Source: Datnioides undecimradiatus
Lineage: Eukaryota > Chordata > Actinopteri > Lobotiformes > Datnioididae
Assembly: GCA_008933995.1 (NCBI GenBank)
Contig: WARS01000016.1
Coordinates: 7,416,215 to 7,480,214, forward strand
Direction of reading: 5' to 3'
DNA length: 64,000 bases
Shown here: positions 47,661 to 58,400 of the stretch, in pieces
Position numbering within the stretch: position 1 is the stretch's first letter
How the letters are laid out: each line of letters begins with the position of its first letter
The notes under the pieces: model-generated
The model's input: only the letters and a program-made list of their open reading frames with translations
The model's database searches: none
What the model was told of the DNA's origin: nothing
Program-made: the position numbers and the translations under genes

Positions 47661-47928
47661 ATATGTGCATCAAAGCTGCAAGTGTTTGTCCACAAATGAA
47701 CACTGTTCCTCTAATAACCAGATAATAACACTTTTTACTTGGCTTCCGTGCAGTTAATTACATTTATTAGAGAGGGTATTCAGGGAATAAACAGGATGGC
47801 AAAACAAAGGAAAACATAGAGTTTATATTTAATTTGACATATGCTGTTGTTGAAGGGAGAACAATATGGCTCAGAAAAGTAAAGGTTTACTCTGCAGCTG
47901 CAACAATTCATTTGATTACACTGGGGAA

Positions 47929-48854
47929 CACAGTTTTTGTTGAGTTGGTCTGACAGCTGTTTTTAACTAATTTTTGGGTGCGGAATCCAAAACTGATCTC
48001 AGTTTTTCTCTGTCACGTCAAGTTTGTGAACTATAGGATCCCCGTTTTCTTAAAACATATGAAAAATACTGTACTTAACAGATATGTGCTTGTTTTATAA
48101 AAATTTTCAAATATTGACATACAATGAAATATGAAAGAAACAGGCATGACTGCAATGTTTATTTAACAGTATTGTGTTTTTACAAAGGATATGACTACTG
48201 TAATTATAATTGTGTGCAAGTAGTTAAGGTAAAAATTTACATTTGACAAATGCACTGATGTTTGCCCTCTGACTTGGAATGGTGAAACTACCACAAATAT
48301 AGCAAAAGGAGTCAGGGTTGTTTAGGCATTTACGACGAGAAGTAGCAGGAGCAGACATGATCTGGAACAAAGGAAATATATACCTATGTAAATAAAACAC
48401 TAAGATGGAATAGTTACAAGCTTTGAAAACTAAAAAAACAGCATAAAACGAAATAGAACAACGGTATGCCCATGGTTACAACGTTAAGAGAAAAGCCAGC
48501 ACAAATCCTCTTAATTCCTACTATGCTAGCTTTCTGTTTGCAGATATTGATAGTACTGACCTATTGGGAGCTGCACACACCTCTCACCGCACTGTCTCAA
48601 TTGTGACTGCACAAACAAGTTGCCACGTAGCTGTAGATGAGTCCAATCGCAATCAGCTGGCAAGTCTTACTACAGCTAATCAGTGGAATTTTGCTACTGC
48701 TATGCAATGCTATCTGGAGGGTAAGCTGTGGAGGAAAAACTTGACGTGCTAGAAAAAAACTGACTGCAATTTTGGAATCAGCATGCCAATTTTAGTTTTA
48801 ATCAGCATAAAAATCTAACTCAACAGAAATTTTTTTTCAAATTGTTCCCCAGTG
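47929..48854 (-). mobile_element. non-autonomous DNA transposon relic, CMC (CACTA/EnSpm)-like
   Basis: Inverted ends CACTGGGGAACA at 47929-47940 and its reverse complement at 48843-48854; similarity extends inward (GTTTTTGTTGAGTT against ATTTCTGTTGAGTT). TTA lies on both sides and could be a 3-bp target duplication. The CACTG terminus and 3-bp duplication fit the CMC superfamily. Inside, on the minus strand, 48358-48224 opens MSAPATSRRKCLNNPDSFCY and continues ICGSFTIPSQRANISAFVK before a stop. I recognise this as the N-terminus, with a CxxC zinc-finger start, of a protein repeated in many fish genomes. The rest of that frame is missing. Confidence 0.65.
48224..48358 (-). pseudogene. truncated transposon-encoded zinc-finger protein, N-terminus only
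   Basis: 44-residue remnant starting MSAPATSRRKCL, with CYICGSF as the first half of a probable Cys-rich finger, ending in TAA soon after SAFVK. Full-length relatives, from memory, continue with a second Cys pair. It lies inside the transposon relic. Confidence 0.55.
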
Positions 48855-49469
48855 TTATTGATTAACCTGTAGTTAACTGTGGTTGTGTTGGGAAAGTCCA
48901 AAATACAAAGAAGAAAAACAAATTCCCAAATTTAAGTAGCTGGAACCAGCAAATATTTGGCGTTTTGTTTGATATGTGAACTCAGTTGAAAGGTTAAAGC
49001 CTCTGAAAACCTGTTTTCAGCACTGCACAACTTTACTTTGGCTTTGAATTGTCAAAACCTGCGACCTGCATTACCCACAGTGCAACTCACCCACCGGCAG
49101 TTGAGTTGAAGAGGTTTGGTGGGTGTTGTGCTAATGTAGCTATGAGTCTATAGCTCCTACACACACTGACTCAGATGACACCACTTGAGGCAGATGATCT
49201 GATTTTCCACAGCTCCATCTAGAGCCACAAAATGCCTGAAAGCAGATGCAATTCATCTTTAAGCATTTCTTTAGAATATGAAGTATTTTCATGATATAAT
49301 AGATAAGAATCAAAAGGAAAGACAGTTTTAGTTTTAAAAATTGAAAACTAAAAACTAATCAGGACTGCTTTGGTCTGATCAGATATAACAGTGACAGTAA
49401 TGACCCACCAGCCGTCATCTGATTGGGATTCAAATGTTGCTCAGACCTAAAGGTCACTTCGATATGGTG
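48855..49469. other. spacer before the 3' end of grap
   Basis: About 600 bp between the transposon relic and the grap stop codon, AT-rich. It should include the grap 3'UTR (minus strand). No other feature seen. Confidence 0.5.
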
Positions 49470-52400
49470 TCAGTGGTACAGCGGCTGGACGTATTCTGGC
49501 GGAAAGATTCCCACTCGGCCTCGACAGCGCCCCCTCCAGATCAGTGAGCTTGAGCAGTCCAGCAGGTTGATGATGTCGCCACGTTGGAAGTGCAGGTGGG
49601 CAGTCTGTGGGGGGGTGTAGTCACAGAGGGCGTGAGCCAGACGTGGTTTCTGCACAGAGACAGGGGAGAGCGATGACATGAGACCGACAGGTGCGCGTTT
49701 AAGAGCAGCGCAGGCCGTTTATGAAGAATAAAGACATTCTGTGATTCATCATACCGCCACAACAGGTTCAAGCAGACGCGGGGAGGACTCTCTGTCTGGG
49801 TGAGAGGGGTGAGAGTAGAGGCGGGCTGAGGGGAGGGACTCCTGGGAGCTGCTTTTATAAGGGTTTGGATAAGGGTTACATCCAGGCTGGAACAGCAGGC
49901 GAGGGGATGTGGGAGGGTCTCTGAGGCAGACCACTTTCTCCACGGCAATGCTGTGAGTTCTGTAGAAGTCCACCAACCGGTTGAGGGAGCAAAAAGACTC
50001 GTCCCAGATGCAGTACTGACCGCCCCCCTCTAGCACTCGGAAATGTTCCACCCTGTCACCATAGCTGAAAAGTAAGAGTGAGAGATAAAAGGGGGATAAG
50101 GCGAGTATGCACACGCCTTTAAACTCAAACCCCATTCCTCATTCTTCTGCTTGTTTCTTTGGTTAGACATTATTATGCGCATACCTCTGTTAGTGTGGGA
50201 ACTGTGACACACAGGCCACAGTCCTCTGCATGTGTGGGTGTATCTCCAAAATCATCAGAGCAGGTATTCTCCGAGGTGATAAATCTCAAATGTCAAAGAC
50301 ACATACGCGTGGATAAACATACATCAATCTGGTCTGAGCTGTTTTGAACACGGCAGTTGAGTCGTTTGTCTCATAATGACACTGTGCAAGCCACTGAGTG
50401 AGGATAAAAGCCCTGATGACAGGGGATGGGATACACTAAAACACAGCTTAGGTTATATATCAAAATGAAAACTATTATGCTCAGACACTTTAGATCACTG
50501 TTTGTAAGTAATTCATCAAATGGCCACAATGATATTCAAGTAATCATACATTTTATGAATAAAGGCTGATTAATTTCTTTACAATTAAACTTTTTTGTTT
50601 GTTTTCTTCATAAATCACTTGGATTTTTAACCCTGTGGGGGTACTGAAACCCCAAGAAGTTGATTATTTGCAATACAGACATATGATACACCTGACAAAA
50701 TATAGTATTACATGCTACATATTTCATGATATTGGTATATTTTATCAAACAACTGTCACAGTGCCACTATGGAGGTTTGTTATGTATTGTCAGAGTGGGA
50801 GGAGTAATGAGCCGAAGCTTCAGCCAACACCTCTGAACTTTGTTCATTAACTTTTATATTGTGTTCTGTTTTGTTCTGCTGTCCTGTTTGTTGGGACTTT
50901 GTACCATTTTGTTCACGTAATTAATGTGATGCATTTAAACTTCAAAACAAACACGCACAATGTACTCTTGCCCGATGCGTAGCTGGTTATTCCCTCCCTT
51001 ACACGCCTGAAGATAATTACTTGATTACTCGAAAAGGAGGGTGACACCGCTCGTGACGCGGCTTGTTTTGCTGTGTCATGTGTCAGCTGGGGAAATGAGA
51101 GCTTTTCGGGGAATTTGTAGCGTCCTACTTAATATGCTGGGCCAGCTCAATGGTCCTGAGTTTCGTCCCATCATCAATCAGAACAAAGTTCACACAGTCA
51201 GAACACCTGCGATTATCTAATTAGATTTTCCAAACAGCTCATAGGTGTGTGAATTTTAATGTTTGTCTGTCTCCTGTCCCAGTTCCATAGTGCAATCTAC
51301 TTATATACAGAATATACTTTGCTATGTAAAAATCATGTTTCTGTAGTTAATATACAAATAACATAATGTGCAGTCTCATACAAAAAGGAAATGACACAAC
51401 ACTTGCTCTGAAAATTCAAATTGAGTGTGTCCCACTAATACTAGTTAAAGGTGGTAAAGCTATAACAAACACATAACAATAATAATATTTTCCATCTGTG
51501 GGCAGCTTCTCAACTCCCTTTGTGCACAATATCACAGGGTGTCCATCAAAAACACAATGAAGCATTTCTTACATTGCACACACACAGACTGTTTTAAATA
51601 AACGTAATGATGTGACCGTCTTTTAATACACTACATGACTTTACTTTACTTTGCTTCAATCAAAACATGTTTATGGATAATTTACGGTCAGGAATTTGGA
51701 CATTAGTCATAGTGATAATACAAAGAGCGGGTAAAGATAATGAATGGATAGCTCCATGGAAGTTCATCTGTCTCATCTCATAAAAAATGATGTCATTTAA
51801 ATGAACTGCAGACATGTTGAGAATCGAAAGAATGTCGTCTAGACGCAGCCGGCTCACGAACGCTCCTCTTGAGCGTCATCACCCTCTGCTGATCATACTG
51901 AGGACTACACACTGTCTTGCAGGCAGACAGATGTTGTGCTTTGAAACATTAATATGTGCACAGTATGTACATGCATGTATGTGGCATGTGTCAATTGCAT
52001 AATGTACCTGTGCTTAATTAAAGACTGAGCGGTGTTACGTAATGCCCCGATTATTGAACACATTTAATTTACCCTCAATGATTAAATGTGTCCCACGTCA
52101 CTCTGGTGACCCAAATTAATCACACACACACACACAAAATTGCAGTCTGTTATATTTTTAGTGCAACGGGTTCCAGTAGAAGATATCTAAGTAGTCTGAT
52201 TCTACACTCATCCTGACACACACTCAAAGACATGTTATGTAAGCTGCCAACATGAAAGCAAACATACATCTGCAATACATAATATAACAAGGAAATGCTA
52301 CTGTATGAATGTTTCATGCATTACTTCTGTTTGTATGGTATATTCTATCAGCAAGGACTTAAACTGTGTTTTCAGTTGTGAGATCAGGCCCGGGAGCAGA

Positions 52401-53570
52401 GAGGTGGCTGAAATTACAGCAGAGCAGCAGATTCAGCACATGCAAATATAACTGCTGCACCACAGCACACAAACATTTTAGAAGTTATTAACAGCACAGT
52501 GTGGAAGTGGACAACAGAGGAACATTAACATCAGTCTGCAGCTGGAGCAGATTTGTCAGATCTATCTCTGGTGATGGTGCGGTGCGTTCACTGACCTAAC
52601 GGAGACAGAAAACTCTCCAGGAGCTGATTCACTCTCCCTCACCAGGAACACTCCAGCATCCTGCCAGCGCAGACGCTTTTCAGCATCAAGTCTTGACACC
52701 CGGCCAGCAAACCACCTACACACACACACACAAACACGTAAATTACACTGTACTCTTGAGCTATCTTGTTTTGATGCGCATGAGCACATCATGTTATCAT
52801 GGAGATCAGTAGTTCCCAACCTGGGGGTTACATTATTTTACATTTTGCTTATTTGAATTTTTGCAGGCCTTTCTCTTGTGAAATATTGAGCATTTTCATC
52901 TCTTCAGACCTTGACAATGACTTCAAATGAAACAGTCTGAACACTGAGGTGATAACCTTTATTCAATTCAATTCAGTTCAATTCTATTTTATTTATATAG
53001 CGCCAATTCACAACCAAAGTCATCTCAGGGCACTTTACAGTCAGAGCGGGTCTAGACCACACTCATTACCATTAATTACACCCAACAGTTCCACCATGAG
53101 CAAGCACTTGCTCTAGGTGGACGGCCATCTGCCTTGACCGGTTGAGGGGGTCACAATTAGGGGCACGAGCCAAAAAGTTTGGAAACCACTGATGCCAGTG
53201 AAAGGTAGTTGAAACAATCCACATGTATAATTTTAGGTTATCTATTCTTAATTTTTCAATTAAAGTATAAAATATTTAAACAAATGATTTGTTTTTACGG
53301 ATAAGGAAGGAGGGAAATGTAGTTCTCTGGCACGTAGCCACGCTTCCCCTGGATCTCCGCTGTGAACCAGCAAGAATCATCCTCCATCTCTGTCACCTAC
53401 AAAACACACGTGCACAATGAGGATGTAAACATGCAGCCTTGGGCCAGATCAAACCCTCCAAAAGGCGTGGACTGAAACAGTTGCGCACTTACCTTGACAA
53501 TGTCCCCTTTCTGAAAACTGATCTCGTCCGGCTCCGATGCTGTAAAAGAGAAAAGAGCCACCGCCTCCAT
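49470..53570 (-). CDS. grap: GRB2-related adaptor protein GRAP
   Basis: SH3-SH2-SH3 adaptor linking phosphotyrosine receptors to Ras activation; in mammals it acts mainly in lymphocytes and the cochlea. Coding exons 5' to 3': 53570-53493, 53396-53299, 52715-52596, 50064-49755, 49649-49470; phases agree; 261 residues. N-terminal SH3 about residues 1-58 (MEAVALFSFTASEPDEISF, with RGYVPENYISLL). SH2 about 60-150 with the FLVRES pTyr-binding motif (VFLVRESESAPGEFSVSV) and HFRVLEGGGQYCIWDESFCS. C-terminal SH3 about 203-258 (HALCDYTPPQTAHLHFQRGD, ending FPPEYVQPLYH). The SH2-SH3 linker is about 45 residues longer than in human GRAP (217 residues), Ser/Pro-rich. GRAP rather than GRAP2 or GRB2 by sequence and by position next to slc5a10/fam83g, as on human 17p11.2. 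Confidence 0.92.
50065..52595 (-). other. grap intron 3 (within the SH2 coding region)
   Basis: 2.5-kb intron, phase 2, splitting the SH2 domain after FSVSV. AT-rich; no gene or clear repeat recognised. Confidence 0.7.
52807..53191. mobile_element. MITE with hAT-like inverted ends, interrupted by another repeat
   Basis: Left end CAGTAGTTCCCAACCTGGGG at 52807 and right end reading, on the minus strand, CAGTGGTTTCCAAACTTTTT from 53191. These are imperfect inverted repeats of the widespread fish CAGTGGTTCCCAACCT type. It lies in grap intron 2. Target duplications are not clear. Confidence 0.6.
52971..53150 (+). repeat. dispersed teleost repeat (TTTATTTATATAGCGCC family) nested in the MITE
   Basis: Runs from ATTCAATTCAATTCAGTTCA through TTTATTTATATAGCGCCAAT, TCATCTCAGGGCACTTTACA and CATGAGCAAGCACTTG to GACCGGTTGAGGGGG. 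It is a familiar and abundant fish repeat, here truncated internally. Confidence 0.75.
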
Positions 53571-53692
53571 GCTGAGCAGAAGAGTGAAGTCAGCTACGAA
53601 AATAGTTTTACTTCATGAATGAAGAGAGAGAGTACAGCTGTGTGATTAGAGCACAGCAGGGGGATGACACTCTATTACGGGATGAGATAATC

Positions 53693-53732
<40 letters not shown>

Positions 53733-55440
53733 CAGTCGCTGACATCCTGCTCGTTAGTTAATGAGGAGAGTTTTCTCTGCGCGTGTGTCCCTCTGTTCTT
53801 CCATGTGACTGAGCTGGAGAGTGTGTGAACACGTGGAGTCGGCGACTGCCCTCCTCATCTCCATCTCTGATGTCTGCACACTTTAAACTCGGGGGCTTTA
53901 ATGAAGCATTTCCACATTTCCACAAGGGAAATCAGTGACAGTGGAAGGAAGGAAGGAAGGAAGGGGAGCGAGAGAGAGAAGGAGTGAGACTAACCCAGAA
54001 CAGAGCGTGATGACCTGCAGCGTTTATCAAGTCTTTGTAAAGGTTAACCAAGTGCCTTCAGCTGATTCACCTGCTCACTCTTCTTCTTGTTGCTAAAGGT
54101 TTATTTAAGTATTGAGATACTTACTCCACCTTACACTTCACCTCAGAGTCAGTATTTTTACTGCACTATACATATCTGACAGATTGAGCTGCTAATTTCT
54201 CTTTTCTTGTGATGATTTTGCTGAAAACCCCCACATATGATAACTGTATAAAATTACAGCACAGTTACGTTTGTTAGGGCCCTTTGTTACATTTCACATG
54301 TCTGTGTTCACATTTTGGCTCCAAAATCCACACGTTTTGTTTTGTTTTTTTAAGATAAAACTTTTCAAAACGGTCAAATTATTCAGCATTTCACACAAAG
54401 AGGACCAAAAATTCAATCAGAACTTATTGTTATGATATGTTGTTATAACGTTATTCCCTCACAGCCCCACAGAGTTATTCTTTTGACCCTTCGGGGGTGC
54501 GAGACCCTTTTGCATGAGAACTAGCCAACTGTATATAAGGAGGTTAAAAGTAGCTTCACCTCAGGCAGCTCGCTCAGTAAAATGCTGTTTACACATCAGT
54601 ATTAACAATGTAACAATGTCAGATCGGTAATGAAATATAATCAGCCCCAGCTGTGAAAAAACATTTTGCTACTTTAAGTGAATTCTGCTGATAATACCTC
54701 TGTGTTTTTTAGTTAAGTGGATTTTTTAATGCTGGACTTTTACTTATAATGAGTATTTTTGCAGCACTATAGCGCTGCTACTTCAGCTTCAGTAAAGCAG
54801 CTGATCTGTAGCTAAACAATTAAACAGGAGCAGCAGCATTCAGTGGATTTTCCAGAGTTTACAAAACTCTGAGAGTGCATTATATTAGTAAAATATAAAG
54901 AAGGTACGTCAACACAGTCAACAACACAGGGAGGAAGCAGCAGCAGAGGCTTGAGGTTACTTATCCGTCAGCACCAAGTCAGAAATGAGACCTTTTTCAA
55001 AAAGATGAACCTGTATATTTATTTACTTTTTATCTGGGGTAATATTATCAGGTAATTCAAATCAGTGTGTGCTAAACAGCGTTGATTTTGCAGGACATTG
55101 TGAGGGTGACAACAATGTATCTGTTTAGTTACGTGGATGCTCGGTAGGATCCACGCATGAGAGCTGAACCCTGGTGAGATAACAGTTAGTAATGGATTAA
55201 ATTAAGTAAGACTAAAGATGGGTTTCGGGTTTTGGAGGGGCGGGTTTTAAAGACATGGGTCCAGGTTTGGTTTCACTTATGGAACTGTACAGAACTCCTG
55301 AGCTTTGCTGGCAGTGAAGACCAGTGCATTGTATCAGTACATCCTTAAAATGAATAGAAACATCATAGCACCCAAAAACAACAGAGATCAACAATTTCCT
55401 GCTATTTTATGAAATAATGGAGAGTTTTTAACTGTTGGAT
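53571..55440. other. spacer between grap and brat1
   Basis: 1.9 kb covering the grap upstream region and the far 3' side of brat1. It includes the GT tract and a (GGAA)n tract at about 53943-53965. Otherwise AT-rich with no gene recognised. Confidence 0.6.
53694..53732 (+). repeat. (GT)n microsatellite upstream of grap
   Basis: About 18 GT units, 125 bp before the grap start codon on the opposite strand. Confidence 0.95.
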
Positions 55441-55442
55441 TA

Positions 55443-58400
55443 TTTATTAATAACTAATTAAGGCAAATATATTGTTCATAGCAACACTTTTGTAAATTTT
55501 GTTTTAAAATCAAAAATCAGAATGCAGAAAAGATCTCAAGTCTCTAGTTGTGCGGCTACAGAAACAGTGCAGGTGACACATGGTGCAGTATCACCACAAC
55601 ATAAAGGCAAATGTACCCTGAGTGAGAGAGACAGTTGTTCACCGGTAAACCAACGTAAACCCGTGTGTGTGTTTGTGTGTGTCAGTAGCAATCCACAATG
55701 ACCTCTTGCCCTGGTTGTGTGTCTGAACGAGTGTGAGCGGCGCTCGCCGTCAGTATGTCCTGCAGCAGAGACAGGGGAGAGTTATGGATGTGGTCGCTGC
55801 TTTGAGTCAGGACGTCCAGCCTCTCGTCCAAACCCAGAGACATCAACAGCGTGCACACACTCACAGCCACGCCGCCGTGCTCGCCCCCACCACGCTCTTC
55901 AGAGTCATCCGCTCCAGTGAAAGTTGCCTCTGTGGCCCCATCACTCCTCTTCATCCCCAGTATCTTTCTCATTTCCAGCCCCCAGCCCAATCCAGGCAGT
56001 TCACAAGACACGCTGGCAACTGTTGCCATGGCAGCATCCAGTGCCCCTTGTGACAGAGGGCAGACAGTGTCTCTGAGTGTTATCAGGAGTCGACAGGCCT
56101 TTAGACCCACAGGTCTATCGCAGTCAACCAGACCACTCAACAATGCTGAAATGACTCCCTGCTCGACCAGACTGTTCAACGCTCCGGTCAAATCTGACTC
56201 CACGCCCTCTGTGCGAGTACCGCTGTGGGTGTGAAGTGTGTACGCCCCCTCACAAACTGCACCATAGGGATGTGATAAGGCTTGATGTGTGCCTGACCCT
56301 TTCTTGTAACCACAGTGTCCTGAAAAGGCTTCGTCCAGCAGCAGCTCAGCCAGCTCCAGCGTGTGAACTTTGACCTCCCAGTCCAGATCGGCGCTGCCGT
56401 GTGAGAGGACGGCGTGCACACACTGCATCAGTAAAGGGGTGGAGGAGGCGGATGACAGAGGTGAGCGGTGTGAAGAGAACCAGGATATGAAGTATCGTAC
56501 GACAGCCCTCCTGGAGAATCCCTCGGTGTCCTGGGAGAGAATCTCCAGCAGCCGACTCACTATTTCCTCCTGGAAGGACACAGAAGTTATGTTTATCAGT
56601 CAGACCCCTCTGACACCTGATATTGAAATGGGATCTGGGTCTGGATACATCATTCTAGCTATACACCTGTTAACAGCAGATCAGCTGCACAGATGAGTGC
56701 AGCACATTCACCTCCCACTTGTACTGTTTTCATCTTTCCCAAAGCTCTGCTGAAAACCTGCATCAATCTGCACTTTCAGGCACATTACAGACATAAAATC
56801 AGTAACTGGAGGCGTGTCTCTATCGGCCTTCTCACTCCTGAAATTTGAACAACCTATATATTAATTAACTAGAAACAAATATCTATAGTTATATTATAAT
56901 AGTTTAATTTGAGTGTGCATAATGAGAAAGAAGGCTAAGATACTAATGACAAAACACAGTTTATTGTATATATGTTCAAACAACAAGGTTTCTATTCTTT
57001 ATTTACAGACTGTAAAGAAGTGTAAAAACTATATCTCCTCAGTTATGGCTGAATTACATCAGCTTTCTATTCATTTTCATGATTTAATTAAATCTTCTGC
57101 TCATTAAATTTGAGGCTCTACATATTTTTTATCCTATATACGTACCTAAGATCTTTTAACTCAATTCTGCATCTGCTGAACCTGTGCTTTTATAAGATTT
57201 TAAACATCCAACTGTATAGGCTGGCATTTCTATAACTCCAGAGGTTTCATGTTGTTTGTTGTCTCCCTGTCTGGCCGTTTCTGTAAATTCTTGCAGTATT
57301 TTATGTTGTTGCATTGTAAGTTTTTGTTTTGGAAAGGGCTACTGGAAAGTTTATCCTCTAACTTTCAGTTAATCAAGCTGAAAACGTCAAGCGAAAACTG
57401 TTTTTGTTAGTCATCTCATGACCCCAGGCATTTATCTTGCAAAACATACGAAATACTATAACGTAAGCCAGTGTTGATCAGATGTGAGAACACTGTCTAA
57501 TGGTAGCAGCTCGACTTAAAACATCTGAATCTTACACAACTAAGAGAATCAGGACTACAGTCAGATGTAGTTTCCTACACCTTAAGCCCTTCCTCATAGT
57601 CTTCAAGTTAGGTTTTCCCAGTCAATAGTAAAACAAAGCCTACCTCCTCCTGGCTGAGTGCCGCCCCCTGCTGCCAGCTGTGGGCCAGAGTCTTTGCCAG
57701 TGCAGAGATGGCACTGGCTCTAACGTAACTCTCTGTGTCCTGAAGCGCCTCCCTCAGCAGAGGAGTGGTACGGCTGCAGCCGCCCAGCAGAGCCTCAGAC
57801 GCGTCACGCACACCCTCGGCTGCTCCCAGGAGGACTCGTGTGCCTGCCAGACACCCCAGAAACTCCACCGTTGAGTCTCTCACCTCCCAGCGCATGTCAC
57901 ACGCACGCTTCTTCAGCACTTCGATGAGATCTAACAGCAAAACACAAACGTGTATGAACACATCATAGCAAAAACAACAGCAGATTCATCACACAGGTGC
58001 AGCTGGTGAACTTTACCTTGCCTGAGCTGGTCTGTTAAAAAGCTGAAGTCTGTGCACACACTTGTCCACTTTACAAAGGCCTGGTATGACTTATGGAGTA
58101 CCTACGAAGTACAGACAGTTGTTTCAGTGACAGCAAACACCATGTGGAGGAGCAAAGCATTTTAGATGCTCCAGCAGGACACTGACAACTGACAACCATG
58201 ACAACTGAATGTACCCAAAGCACTGATAGAGGCATGGGACTGAAAACTTATGAAAAAGCCAGAGAGTGGACCTTTGGTTAAGCTCATACGACCTTTTCAC
58301 TTTTACACATTTATTAATGCTATCATGTGTATGTTAGTATGAAAAGCAAACATCCATGTAAATTGTGTGGAGCAGACGTTTTGAAAAGCTCTAATACTAC

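Noticed and set aside
55717..56234. Plus-strand frames of 67-127 codons
   Set aside because: Shadows of the last brat1 exon.
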